64,000 bases of DNA from DASUAS01 sp963756895 (GCA_963756895.1 CAVWPI010000006.1:1-64000), one strand, 5' to 3'. Positions 46,682-57,152 are shown, numbered from the stretch's first letter. Numbers and translations are program-made. The notes: a model not told the origin generated them from the sequence alone.

Positions 46682-47503
46682 ATGGCATCGTCCCGCAAGA
46701 CCCGACTCACCCCGACCCAGATCGCACCCGAGACGTTCCTGATCCACGACCACCAAGGCGAGGGGATCGCCCCGGTCGTGGTGGCGCTCAACTCGCTCGT
46801 GATCCGCGCCGCCGAGCCGGTCGTGATCGACACCGGCATGGCCGAGAACCGCGAGCAGTACCTCGCCGACGTGTTCGCCCTGGTGGAACCGGCCGACGTC
46901 CGCTGGGTGTTCATCAGCCACGACGACGTCGACCACACCGGCAACGTGAACGCGCTCATGGACGCGTGCCCGAACGCCACCCTGATCGTGAACTGGTTCA
47001 TGACCGAGCGGATGGGGGCGTCGCTCTCGGTGCCGCCGACGCGACAGCGCTGGATCGACGACGGCGGCACCTTCGACGTCGGCGACCGCACGCTCGTCGC
47101 GCTGCGGCCGCCCATCTTCGACTCGCCCACCAACCGTGGCCTCTACGACCCAACGACCGGGATGTTCTGGGCGTCGGACAGCTTCGCGACACCGATGCTC
47201 ACTCCCGCACGCGAGGTCGACGAGCTCGACGTCGCGTTCTGGACCGAGGGCATGCACATGTTCGACCAGTACGTGAGTCCCTGGGTCACCATGCTCGACG
47301 ACGCCAAGTTCCAGGCGACCGTCGACCGTGTCGAGGCACTGCGGCCCACGACCATGGCCGGCTGCCACACACCTGCGATCCGCGGCATCCGCGTGGCGCA
47401 GGCACTGGCCGCCACGCGCACCACGCCGACCGCCGTGGTCCCGCCCCAGCCCGATCAGGCGGTGCTCGAGCAGATCCAGCACGCGCTCACCGTCGCCGCC
47501 TGA
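46682..47503 (+). CDS. metallo-beta-lactamase-fold hydrolase (ODP-like)
   Basis: Intact 273 residues. FISHDDVDHTGNVNALMDAC supplies the metal motif (H-x-D-x-D-H), VIDTGMAENREQYLADVFAL the first strand region, and AGCHTPAIRG a later His. GGAGGG precedes ATG 46682. Controlled with the divergent regulator through the palindrome. Possible roles are lactone, thioester or oxygen chemistry; no direct evidence. Confidence 0.83.
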   Translation: MASSRKTRLTPTQIAPETFLIHDHQGEGIAPVVVALNSLVIRAAEPVVIDTGMAENREQYLADVFALVEPADVRWVFISHDDVDHTGNVNALMDACPNATLIVNWFMTERMGASLSVPPTRQRWIDDGGTFDVGDRTLVALRPPIFDSPTNRGLYDPTTGMFWASDSFATPMLTPAREVDELDVAFWTEGMHMFDQYVSPWVTMLDDAKFQATVDRVEALRPTTMAGCHTPAIRGIRVAQALAATRTTPTAVVPPQPDQAVLEQIQHALTVAA

Positions 47504-47584
47504 CCCGTACCGTCGACCTCCCGCCGTCGACCTCCCGCCGTCGGCCGCGCGGACATCCGCGGCGGATGCTGCCAAGCTGCGCCC

Positions 47585-48869
47585 GTGCCGTGCGACGCGC
47601 AACCGGTGGAGGGCCCGGTGGCGGGAGGGATCGACGTCGGGACGCCGGTTCGTCCGCTCCCCCGGCTCGAGCTCGCGGTCCGACTCGGGCTGGCGTTCGC
47701 GATCGCCTACCAGGTCGTCCAGCGCTTCACGTACACCGGGTACGGCATGAGCGAGTACGGGCGCTCGCTCTGGTACGTCACGTACGAGCACGGGTTCGTG
47801 CGCCGGGGACTGGCCGGCGAGGCGTTGCGCACGATCACCGGGGGAAGGCCCACGATCGCCACGGTCGACCTCGTGCAGAACGTCGTCGCGGTCGTGACGC
47901 TCGGCGCGATGGTCGCACTGGTCGTCGTGCTGGCGCGGCGGCGCACCACGATCACGTACGCCGTCGCCGCCGCGCTGGTCGTGGCGCCGTTCGCGTTCGA
48001 CTCGGTGGGCGGGCAACGGCGCCCCGATCTCCTCGCCTTCCTGCTGCTCGCGCTCGTGGGGCTCTGGGCCGCGACCCGTGCCGTCGTGCCGACGCGCCTC
48101 GCGTTGGTCGCCGGCGCGCTGCTCGCGGCTGTGCACCCTCGCGAGCGAGGCCGCGCCCCTCATCGTGGCGCCGTGGCTCGTGCTCGTCGTCATCGCGGCG
48201 ACCCGGGCGCGCTCGGGACCCCGGGCCCGCACCGGACTGCTCTCGCTCCTCTGCGTGGGCCCGAGCACGGTGGTGCTGCTGGTCCTCGCCGCGCACGGCG
48301 CGCCGACGTACGAGCAGGTGCGGGCGCTCGAGCTCGACGCCCCCAACATCATCGAGGGGCACGGTTCGGTGTTCGAGTTCCTCGGCGACACGTTCGCCAC
48401 GAGCTTCCAGCGGGTGGTCGAACGGTCGCACCCCGAGCTGAGCATCGTGGTGGGCCTCGCGCTCGTGGCGCTCCTGCTGGCGGTGTTCCGCACCTCGCTC
48501 CCTCACCTCGGCTCGCTCGCCCGCTGGCTGCTGCCCTCGCGCACCGAGCGGGTGACGTGGCTCGTGGTCACGGGTTCGCTCACGACTGCGCTCTTCGCGC
48601 TGGGGTTCGACTGGCTCCGCTGGATCACCGTCATCGCGTTCGCCGCGCTGCTCGCGCTCGCGGGCATCGTCGCGATCGACGGGCGCGCGCGCTGTCCATC
48701 ACCCGAGCGCGACCGCTGGCACCGTCCGCTTCCGGACCACGTCACGGTGTCGGGACGCGGGATCCTCGCCGCGGCCGTGGCGACGTACCTGCTCGTGCTC
48801 CCACCGTTGCCGAACTTCGTCAGTGACGTCGTGGTCGGCGTACGACTGCTGCTCGACGTCCCCCAATAG
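47585..48869 (+). CDS. polytopic membrane protein of unknown function, one frame shift
   Basis: About 428 residues with roughly nine hydrophobic helices. The conserved-looking loop YVTYEHGFVRRGLAGEALR after the first helix resembles the segment found in surface-polysaccharide membrane proteins (HGFVRRGL), but I cannot name the family. A shift near 48135 connects LLAAVHP to ASEAAPLIVAPWLVLVV. The C-terminus ends in a helix and LLLDVPQ. GTG 47585 start. Two 14-base tandem repeats and a small hairpin lie just upstream (47511-47575). Confidence 0.6.
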
Positions 48870-48879
48870 CATCGCTGCG

Positions 48880-49572
48880 GTGCCGTACCGCGATCAGGTG
48901 CTGATCTTCGACGCCGACGACACGCTCTGGGAGTTCAACCACCTCTTCGAGCGGGTGATCGACGACTACCTCGAGTGGCTCGCGCACCCGACGCACTCGA
49001 CCGACGAGATCCGCGCCGTGCTGCTCGACATCGAGGCCGCCAACGCCGCCGCCCACGGCTACGGGACCCACGTGTTCCTGCGCAGCCTGCGCGACTGCTT
49101 CCTGCACCTCAACGAGCGGCCGGCGACGGACGACGAGCAGGCCGCGATCGATGCGCTCGCGGTCCCGCTCCTCGAACACCACGTGACCCCGCTCCCCGGC
49201 GTGGTCGAGACCCTCACCGTGCTCGGGACCCGTCACCGCCTCCTGCTGCTGACCAAGGGTGCAACCGACGAGCAGCAGCGGAAGATCGACGCCTCGGCGC
49301 TGGCCCCCCACTTCGAGCACGTGCACATCGTCGCCGAGAAGGACGTCGACACGTACCGCGACCTGGCCGACCGCCACCACCTCGATACCGCGGCCACGTG
49401 GATGATCGGCAACTCACCGAAGTCGGACGTCGCACCCGCGCGTGCCGCCGGCCTGCGGGCGGTCTTCATCCCCAACGTCAACACGTGGGCGCTCGAGCAC
49501 ACCGAGCTGGATCCGGACGACGACGGCATCCTGCACCTGCGTGCGGTCACCGACCTGCTCGACCACTTCTGA
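48880..49572 (+). CDS. HAD-superfamily phosphatase
   Basis: Intact 230 residues. Catalytic motif I is LIFDADDTLWEFN (D-x-D-D-T-L), motif II LLLTKGAT, motif III Lys near KKVDTY-like EKDVDTYRDLA and motif IV GNSPKSDVAPARAAG. The alpha-helical cap between residues 20 and 100 marks subclass I. GTG 48880 start. Likely hydrolyses a small phosphorylated metabolite. Confidence 0.85.
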   Translation: MPYRDQVLIFDADDTLWEFNHLFERVIDDYLEWLAHPTHSTDEIRAVLLDIEAANAAAHGYGTHVFLRSLRDCFLHLNERPATDDEQAAIDALAVPLLEHHVTPLPGVVETLTVLGTRHRLLLLTKGATDEQQRKIDASALAPHFEHVHIVAEKDVDTYRDLADRHHLDTAATWMIGNSPKSDVAPARAAGLRAVFIPNVNTWALEHTELDPDDDGILHLRAVTDLLDHF

Positions 49573-49598
49573 ACCCGCCGGCAGCTCGGCGCAACCGG

Positions 49599-50739
49599 TC
49601 ACGCGGCTGCGTGCGCGTGGGTGCAGTCCTCGGCACCGTGACCTTCCACGCCCGAGAACGGGCCACACGGTGGGTCGGTGAGCCACACGTGCATCATCGG
49701 TGAGGTGGGACGGAACGATCCGCCGGGTCGGCACTGGCCGTTCACGACGATGCCGGCGAGCTTCCCGTTCGCGTCCCAACACAGGTTCTGGTGGTCGTGC
49801 CAGGTCGTGAGCGCCCCGGCGACGTCGGGGACATCGGCCATCGTCTTGCCCCGCTCGAGGATGTACATCGCGGTGACGACCCGTTCGGAGCCGTCGGCCT
49901 GGCGCTGCAGCACGATCGACTCGATGTGGTCGGGATCGAGCTCGTGGCCGTCGGCCATGTAGTCCTGCTGCACGAAGTGCTCGTACCCGCCGGCCCGGCG
50001 CCCGTCGCCGATCCAGACGTACCCGGCGGCCTCGACGCTCGCCCGGTCGGGGAAGCGCGCCAGCATCGCGGCCCGGGTCGACACCAGGATCGCGATGGCG
50101 CGTGCTCGTTGCGCTTCGGTGAGGCGGGCGTCGGCGAGCGACACGATGGGGGAAGTGTCGTCGACCGTGGACGCATCTCCGTGTGAGTGCGTCGACCCCG
50201 CGTCGACAGTGTCGCCGTGCGCGTGCCCTGCGGACTCGTCGTGGGCGGTAGCGGCGATCTCGCCGTGTTCGTGGTCGCCATGGGTGTGGGGCGCCGCCAT
50301 CGCGGGCACGACCAGCGCCAGCACCGCGACCCCGCTCACGATCAGCACCGGCACGTCGAGCCGGATTGATCCACGCGCACCCACGAGCAGCGCGGCGAGC
50401 GCGGTGACGCACGCGACCGAAGCGAGCACGGCCGCGATGGCGTCGGGCGCACCGACGTCCTCCACGCCGGCGAGCGGGCCGACCAGCCCGACCGTGCGCG
50501 ACACCACCCACGCGACGACACACGCGCCGTTCAGCGCGATGCCCGCCGCCACCAGGGCGGGCCACGGTCGCACGACGACCAGAGCTGCCCAGCCGAGCTG
50601 GAGGACCGCGGCAACCGCGAACAACCACGCGAGCGCGGCGTCGTCGTTGTGGCTCCCGGCCGCGGCCGCGTGCACCAAGCCCGCGCCCGCGGAGGCGATC
50701 GCGGCCACGAGGAGCCACGTGGTCGAGCCGGCGGGTCAT
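49599..50739 (-). CDS. five-helix membrane protein with His-rich linker and extracytoplasmic domain
   Basis: A one-base shift near 50710 connects ATG 50739 (MTRRLDHV) to WLLVAAIASAGAGLVHAAAA. Five hydrophobic helices span residues ~10-165. A linker of ~45 residues holds a dozen His (PHTHGDHEHGEIAA, GHAHGDTVD, STHSHGD). The C-terminal ~180-residue domain contains GYEHFVQQDYMADGHELDPD, TTWHDHQNLCWDANG, TSPMMHVWLTDPPCGPFSG and EDCTHAHAAA, rich in His and with paired Cys. Metal capture or transfer is a reasonable inference; I do not recognise a named family. Confidence 0.6.
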
Positions 50740-50794
50740 GCGGAGACCGTAGGGAATTTCCGCCGCCGCTGCTGCGCGGTGGACGCGGCGGGGT

Positions 50795-51932
50795 TCAGCG
50801 GCCGCGGGGTCGTCCCTTGCGCGGCGGTCCCGAGGGCGGCGGCCGCCGCTCCGGCGGCACCTCACCGCTGAGGACCCGCACCAGCAACCGCGCGTTCCGG
50901 GTGGCCGCGTCGGGCGTGCGACCCGAGAACGTGACGTGCACCGACTTCGCCGATCCCGCCAGCTTCTCGAGCCGCGCCTTCCACGGTTGGAGGTCGACGT
51001 CCTTGTAGTCGTACGCGAAGCGATCGTCGCCGGCGTCGGCCCCCCGCTCCCACGCGCCACTGTTCCGGCCGTGGAAGCGGACGAACGCAGTGTCGGTGGT
51101 GGCGACGGACAGGGGTGGCTGCGAGCTGTCGAACCCCGACGGCACGTCGACACACACGTAGCCGAGCTGGTGCTCGGTCAGGAAGCCCATCGTGGCCTCC
51201 CGCTGCTTCCCCGCCACCCAGTCGCGGTGACGGAACTCGATCGCGATCGGCAGATCACCGCTCCGGCCCCGCAACCATTCGAGGTAGTCGAGCGAACGCG
51301 ATCCGGGAGTGAAGTACGAGGGGAACGGGAACACGACCGCGCCCAGCTTGCCGAACTCGCGGACCGACGCGATCGACGCGAGGAAACGGTCGAGCGCGGC
51401 ATCGAGCGAGCGCGCGGGCAGATCGTGCGCGTAGAGCTGGCGCTGTTCACGCAGCGCGGGCGTGAGGGTGTCACGGACCTCCGGCGCGATCGACTCGATC
51501 GGCGCCGCGTGGTGGGTGAGCAGCCGATGGGCACGGATGTCGAGCACCACGTTCTCGGGAGTGCGGTCGACCCACGGACCGACCAGCCGCTCGGTGAGCG
51601 GCTCGCTCGAGGCATCGATCTCCATGACGCGGCGAGTGCTGCGCACGCTCCACGACGTCGGTGGGTGCCACGACGGTCCCGATCTGGATGCGCGGGTTCA
51701 CCTTGGCGCGCGAACCGGCGCGCGAACCACCTCCGGCGCGCGGTCGGCCCTTGCCCCGGGCGTTGCCGCCGCCACCGCCGCCGCTGCTGCCCCCACCCGC
51801 GGTGGTGCCGTTCCCCCCACCGCCGCCAGCACTCCCACCGCCGCTCTTACCACCGTTGCCGCTGCCGCGGCGACGGCGACGGTCGCCACCTCGGCGGCCG
51901 GACGGCTCGCGGGACGGTTCGGCGGAGCTCAC
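50795..51932 (-). CDS. DUF72 protein with Gly-rich N-terminal extension, frame-shifted
   Basis: TIM-barrel protein of the YecE/DUF72 family. Core pieces: IQIGT at the start, then after a shift near 51650 VMEIDASSEPLTERLVGPWV, FGKLGAVVFPFPSYF, PIAIEFRHRDWV, FVRFHGRNSGAWERG and VHVTFSGRTPDAATRNARLL. The first ~75 residues are a low-complexity Gly/Arg/Ser stretch with runs of Gly encoded by repeated GGC/GGT triplets (51690-51930), unusual for the family. GTG 51932 start. Function unknown. Confidence 0.75.
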
Positions 51933-51998
51933 GGCGGCAGGCTAACGGCTGTCGTAGCATCCGATCCCGTTCGTTTCGATCGATCGGGGGAAGACCAC

Positions 51999-52628
51999 AT
52001 GACGCTTCGCGTCGTCGGGGCCGGGCTCGGCCGCACCGGCACCGCCTCGCTGCAGCTCGCGCTGCAACAGCTGCTCGACGGCCGCTGCTACCACATGGGC
52101 GAGACCTTCGGCCGGCCCGACGACCTGCCCGTGTGGCACGCCGCGGTCAACGGGACGTCACCCGACTGGGATGCGTTCCTGGCCGAGTACGTCGCCACCG
52201 TCGACTGGCCCGCGTGCGCGTTCTGGCGTGAGCTCGCCGACGCCAATCCCGACGCCGTCGTGCTGCTCTCCACGCGCTCGAGCGCCGACGCGTGGTGGAC
52301 GAGCGCGCACGACACGATCTTCCAGGTGCCGAAGCGTGAGATCCCGCCCGACGCGCCACCGGTGGTCGGGGCGCAGCTGGCGATGGCGGGGGATCTGTTC
52401 GTCCACACCTTCACGCCCGGCTGGGAAGACGAGGCCACCGCCAAGCGCGCCTACGAGGACCACAACGCGGCGGTGCGCGCCGGCGCCGATCCGGCGCGGC
52501 TCGTCGAGTGGCAGCCGGGGGACGGCTGGGAGCCGCTCTGCGCCGCGCTGGGCGTCGCGGTGCCGACCGATCCGTTCCCCCACGTCAACAGCACGGCCGA
52601 CTTTCGGGCCATGATCGGCCTCGACTGA
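51999..52628 (+). CDS. sulfotransferase-family protein
   Basis: Intact 209 residues. GAGLGRTGTASLQLALQQLL is the PAPS 5'-phosphate loop of the short sulfotransferase family, DAVVLLSTRSSADAWWTSAH the 3'-phosphate region (Arg-x-Ser) and DPFPHVNSTADFRAMIG the usual ending. Start ATG 51999 after GGGGGAAG. Family members often act on small alcohols or are uncharacterised. It is divergent from the DUF72 gene. Confidence 0.85.
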   Translation: MTLRVVGAGLGRTGTASLQLALQQLLDGRCYHMGETFGRPDDLPVWHAAVNGTSPDWDAFLAEYVATVDWPACAFWRELADANPDAVVLLSTRSSADAWWTSAHDTIFQVPKREIPPDAPPVVGAQLAMAGDLFVHTFTPGWEDEATAKRAYEDHNAAVRAGADPARLVEWQPGDGWEPLCAALGVAVPTDPFPHVNSTADFRAMIGLD

Positions 52629-52677
52629 CCCGACCCGAGCCCCGAATTCCGTTCCGGCGTCGGAACGGGAAGGCGGA

Positions 52678-55288
52678 TCAAACGGGACGGAGGAGAGCGA
52701 CGGGCGTCTGCTGCGCGCCCTGACCGAGCGGGTTGTCGCGCAGGACAGATTCGACCAGCGCGGGATCGACGCCGCTCGACACGCCGAGGACGTTCACGCC
52801 GATGTCGTTGGCGTCGATGACGGCGACGCCGACGCCCAGCGCCTTCGCCACCTCCCGGGCGACGCCGTCGGGATCGGCGGGACCCAGCTTGGCGTGGCCG
52901 TCGTAGGGCGGGATGGTGCCGCGGGTGGGACCGTCGATGGCGCGCACCGCGGGTCCGGCCACCCGGTAGAACACGCCCTTCACGCCGAACGGCTTGGTGA
53001 CCGCGGCGGCCGCGGTGGCGGTGAGGATGCGCGCCTCCCCCGCTTCCCGGATGGCGAGCTCCATGGTGGCAGGGATCCCGAGACCGATGCCCGATGCGGT
53101 GCGACCGACGAACCGCGAGAGCGTGCGGGCGAGCGGGCCGGGCGCGCACCTCGTCGACCGGGTACGACCGTCCCTGGCAGATGGCGACCGCCTTCTCGCT
53201 GACGGCCACGACGTCGCCGGGCTCGAGCTCGACGTCGCGCAACGCGTCGGTGAGCCCGTCGAGCAGCGAGTCACCGCCCACGAACAGACGGGTGCGGATC
53301 GGCGCGCGCGCGTAGTCGCGACCGTCGACCGACGAACGAGCGAACAGGTGGCGTTGCTCGTGGGCGGAGAACTGCGCGAGCGCCGCCGCGGCGCGCTCGT
53401 TTCGGGCTGCGAGCCACTGATCGCCGATGCGCGTGAAGTGACCGTCGGGCGCCGCTCCGAGCCGCGACCCGCCGTCGTGCTCGAAGAACACCCGCATCCA
53501 GATCTCGGTGTTGATGGCGCGCCAGAAGATCTGTGACGGCTCCACCTCGCCGGCGCAGAAGCGATCGAACGTGTCGGCCAGCGCGGCGGCGTCCCAGTAC
53601 GGACGCGCGCAGAACTGTGGCGAGCGGAACAGGCCTTGCACCGCGGCGCGCCGGGCGCGCAACCAGCGGGTCTCGGGCGTGGTGAAGCCGACCTTCCACC
53701 GCCGCGTACGCACCTTCTCGGTGAGCACGCCGCGCAGGCCGTCGCGCAGGATCGCCCGACTCCACCCCTGGTCGACGAGCGCGGACGACGGCAATCGGAG
53801 CACCCAGTCGACCAGCTCCTGGTCGAGGAACGGCAGGCGCGACTCCATCGAGAACGCCATGGAGTTGCGGTCCTCGTAGCGCAGCAACGACGGCAGTGAG
53901 AACGTCTGCAGGTCGGAGACCAGCCGACGCTTGAGGTCGTCCTGCGAGCGTTGGAACCGCGGCGGCTCGAGCCCGTCGTAGAGGGCAGGACGCAACAGCG
54001 GCTTGATCGGCAGCGAACGTCGGCGGTCGGCGAGGCGCCGCTTGACCAGCGGCTTGAGCACGTCGCGCGACTCCCACGCCTCGCGCGTGAACTGACCGAA
54101 CCGGCGGTGCTTGAGCAGCTCGCGCAGGTAGACGTACTGATACGGCACGTACCCGGCGAGCAGCTCGTCGCCGCCCTGGCCGTTGAGCAGAACGGTGACC
54201 TTCGGTTTGGCCAGCCGCATGACGCACCACTGCGCGTACGGGCCCGTCGACACGATGGGCTCGTCCTGGTGCCACACCATCAGATCGATCTCGTCGATGA
54301 ACCGCTCGGACGTGGGTTCCGCGAACGCGGGCTCGGCGTCGACCTCGGCGAGGACCGCGTCCATGTACTCGCGCTCGTCGATCGGATCACCGTCGTAGAC
54401 GATGGAGAACGTCTTGAGGCGGTCGCCGAGGGACACCGCGTCGGGGACGTGTTCGGCGAGCAACCCGCTGGCCATGCCGACGATCGACGACGAGTCGATC
54501 CCGCCCGACAGGCACGTGCCCGCGGGGACGTCGGCGACGAGGCGACGCTCGACCGACCGCTCGAACCGGGCGCGGAACTCGGCAGGATCGGGCGCGGCGT
54601 CGGACGACAGCTGCGGCGTCCAGTACGTCTGCTCGTGGACGCCGTCGGCGTCGACCACCGCCCACGTGGCCGCGGCCAGCGCGCGGATCCCGGCGAACGC
54701 GGTCTGGGGCTTGTGGTCGTGGAGGCCGTGGAGGAGGTAGTCGTAGAGCCACTGGCGGTCGGGTTCGGTCACGAGGTCGGGGTCGGCCAGCACCGCCTTG
54801 GCCTCCGACGCGAACAAGACGCGGCCGCTCGCTGACCGCGCGTAGTAGAGCGGCTTGATGCCGTAGTGGTCGCGCGCGAGGACGAGCCGCGGTCCGTGCT
54901 GCGTGCGCTGGCGCAGATCGAGGATCGCCAGCGCCCACATGCCGTTGAACCGGGCGAAGCAGTCGGTCCCCCACTGGACGTACGCGTGGAGCACCACCTC
55001 GGTGTCGCAGTGGGTGTGGAACGTGTGGCCGAGCTGCTCGAGCTCCGCCCGCAGCTCGCGGAAGTTGTAGACCTCGCCGTTGTAGGTGAGCTGCACGCGA
55101 CCATCGTCGGTGCCGACCGGCTGGTGTCCACCGGCGGGATCGATGATGGCGAGACGACGGTGCCCGAGGCTGGCGAGCTCGTCCTGGAAGAACCCCTCAC
55201 CGTCGGGCCCACGGTGCTCGATCCGCCTCGTCATGGTGGCCAGGAGGGCGGCGTCGGGCGCGCCCCAGAACCCGGCAATGCCACACAT
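52678..55288 (-). CDS. asparagine synthetase B - F420-0:gamma-glutamyl ligase-like fusion
   Basis: Residues 1-~640 are a full AsnB: nucleophile Cys2 in MCGIAGFWG, LTYNGEVYNFRELR glutaminase loop, PP-loop LSGGIDSSSIVGM, and YEDRNSMAFSMESRLPFLD. The frame continues without a stop or start into GRDYARAPIRTRLFVGGDSL and DVVAVSEKAVAICQGRSYPV, the opening of the CofE-like F420-0:gamma-glutamyl ligase family. After one shift near 53140 the ligase goes on: LARTLSRFVGRTASGIGLGI, TKPFGVKGVFYRVAG, VAVIDANDIGVNVLGVSSG and the end DNPLGQGAQQTPVALLR. Total ~870 residues. The neighbour is a divergent F420-type LLM enzyme. A lost stop at the join cannot be excluded. Confidence 0.8.
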
Positions 55289-55354
55289 GGTCGTCGCAGC
55301 CTACAAGTGCTCGCCCCTCCGGAAGGCCTCCGGGGACTGGCGTAGATTCGCCCG

Positions 55355-56320
55355 ATGACCGACGTCCCGCGCCGCTTCGGTGTCACCGTCCCGATCCTCG
55401 GCGTGCCGCTGCACGCGCACCGCGAGTGGTACGAGGAGATCGCGGCACTGGGCTTCACCGACGTGTGGTCGTCGGAGGCCGACGGTCCCGACGGCTTCAC
55501 GCCGCTGGCCCTCGCCGCCGCGTGGGCGCCGACGTTGCGCGGCGGCATCGCCATCGTGCCCGTGTTCACCCGCGGTCCGGCACTGCTCGCGCAGTCCGCG
55601 GCGTCACTCGCCGATGCCGCCCCGGGACGGTTCGCGCTCGGGCTCGGTGCGTCGTCACCGGCGATCGTCGAACGTTGGAACGGGCTCCCGTTCGAGCAGG
55701 CGTTCCGGCGCACGCGCGACACCCTGCGGTTCCTGCGTCGCGCGCTCACCGGCGAGAAGGTCACCGAGCGCTACGACACCTTCGAGGTCCAGGGCTTCCG
55801 ACTCGGCCTCGTACCCGAGGTGCCACCGCCACTCCTGGTCGCCGCGTTGCGCCCGGGAATGCTCCGGCTCGCGGGCGCAGAGGCCGACGGCGTCATCATC
55901 AATTGGTTGTCGGCGGAGGACGTCGCCCGGGTCACGCCGTTCGTCGGCGACAAAGAAGTGGTCGCCCGCATCTTCGTGGCGCCGAGCGACGACTTCGACC
56001 AGGTGCGCGCCATGACCGCACGCTCGATCACCAGCTACCTGAACGTCGACGTCTACGCCAGGTTCCACGAATGGCTCGGGCGCGGACCCGTGCTCCAGCC
56101 GATGTGGGACGCGTGGGCCGCGGGCGACCGCTCCCGCGCGCTGGAGCTCGTGCCCGACGAGGTGATCGACGACCTGATCGTCTGGGGGACGCCCGCGCGC
56201 ATCCGCGAACGGGTCGAGCAGTACGCCGAGCACGGGGTCACGACCACCGCACCGGCGATCATGGGACGCGGCGAGTCGGTGCGCGACACGATCCGGGCGC
56301 TCGCGCCTCGGACGGCCTGA
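55355..56320 (+). CDS. LLM-class F420-dependent oxidoreductase
   Basis: Intact 321 residues: YEEIAALGFTDVWSSEADG, RGGIAIVPVFTRGPALLAQS, GRFALGLGASSPAIVERWNG and PPPLLVAALRPGMLRLAGAE are LLM hallmarks. TAGATT at 55343-55348, six bases before ATG, looks like a -10 element, so the message may be leaderless. Divergent by 66 bases from the AsnB/F420-ligase fusion and abutting the convergent maleylpyruvate-isomerase-like gene. Confidence 0.88.
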   Translation: MTDVPRRFGVTVPILGVPLHAHREWYEEIAALGFTDVWSSEADGPDGFTPLALAAAWAPTLRGGIAIVPVFTRGPALLAQSAASLADAAPGRFALGLGASSPAIVERWNGLPFEQAFRRTRDTLRFLRRALTGEKVTERYDTFEVQGFRLGLVPEVPPPLLVAALRPGMLRLAGAEADGVIINWLSAEDVARVTPFVGDKEVVARIFVAPSDDFDQVRAMTARSITSYLNVDVYARFHEWLGRGPVLQPMWDAWAAGDRSRALELVPDEVIDDLIVWGTPARIRERVEQYAEHGVTTTAPAIMGRGESVRDTIRALAPRTA

Positions 56321-57067
56321 CTACACCCTGGTCGCCTGCCGGAAGCGCGCCAGGAGGTCGGCGTCGCCGAAGACCTCGAGCGCGTCGGCGGGCGCGCGAC
56401 CCCAGAGGAACAAGAAGAGGTCGGACGCGCTGCCGCGCGCGGCGACGTCGCCCTTGGCGTGCTCCGGCGTGACCGCGACCTCGCCGTCGCGCCGGGCGAC
56501 GAGCCACTCCCCCTCGACGTCGGTGCAGTGCAGGTGAAGGGTGCCGTCGCCGACGGCGTCGAAGTTGTCGGCGAGCCGGGGCAGGAACACGGTCAGGAAC
56601 TCGTCGATGCCGTCGGCGGCGAGCGACGGGTCGAGCGGCGACGGCGTACCCGCGGCGACCTCGGCGTCGTAGCGGTGGATCGAGGTCTCCTGCGACCGTC
56701 GCCGTTGCCAGAACGAGGCGGTGCGGTTGGTCGACGAGAACGTCCAGACCGGCGTGTCGGGGGTCACCGACCCGAGCGCGTCGACGAGCGACCGGGCACC
56801 ACCGCGGAACGCCTCCAGGAGCGCCTCGCCCTGGATCGAGGTGTCGACCTCGCCCGGGAGGACCCGCTCGGTGCTCCCGGCCCTGCCCTGTTCGACGATG
56901 GTGCGCGCCCACGCGTCGCCACGCGTGCAGTGCTGGAGGAGGTCGGTGACCGTCCACTCCGGGCACGTGGGCACCGCCGCCTCGGTGCCGGCCGCGGCGG
57001 CCGCATCGGCGAGCCGCTCGGCGTTCTGTGCGAGCTGGTCGAGGTACTGCTGTGTCTCCATCACCAT
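56321..57067 (-). CDS. maleylpyruvate isomerase-family (DinB-like) protein
   Basis: Intact 248 residues: CPEWTVTDLLQHCTRGDAWA and QETSIHRYDAEVAAG carry the metal His positions of the mycothiol-dependent family; the C-terminal domain FLFLWGRAPADALEVFGD is the SCP2-like part. Three in-frame starts (57067, 57064, 57061) lie inside the first copy of a 36-base repeat. The stop abuts the LLM stop. Substrate unknown. Confidence 0.83.
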   Translation of the reverse strand: MVMETQQYLDQLAQNAERLADAAAAAGTEAAVPTCPEWTVTDLLQHCTRGDAWARTIVEQGRAGSTERVLPGEVDTSIQGEALLEAFRGGARSLVDALGSVTPDTPVWTFSSTNRTASFWQRRRSQETSIHRYDAEVAAGTPSPLDPSLAADGIDEFLTVFLPRLADNFDAVGDGTLHLHCTDVEGEWLVARRDGEVAVTPEHAKGDVAARGSASDLFLFLWGRAPADALEVFGDADLLARFRQATRV

Positions 57068-57152
57068 GGTCGATTCCGTTCCGGCGTCCCAGCCATCCGG
57101 CTACCCCTCCACTCCATCTCCATCACCATGGTCGATTCCGTTCCGGCGTCCC
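57055..57152. repeat. 62-bp tandem duplication carrying the start region of the DinB-like gene
   Basis: A 36-base sequence at 57055-57090 recurs exactly at 57117-57152; the period is 62 bases and part of a third unit (CTCCACTCCATCTCCATC) follows. Each copy includes, on the minus strand, ACCATGGTGATGGAGA, the initiation region of the gene ending at 56321. The upstream copy starts a frame that soon stops, so only the downstream one serves the gene. Confidence 0.75.
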
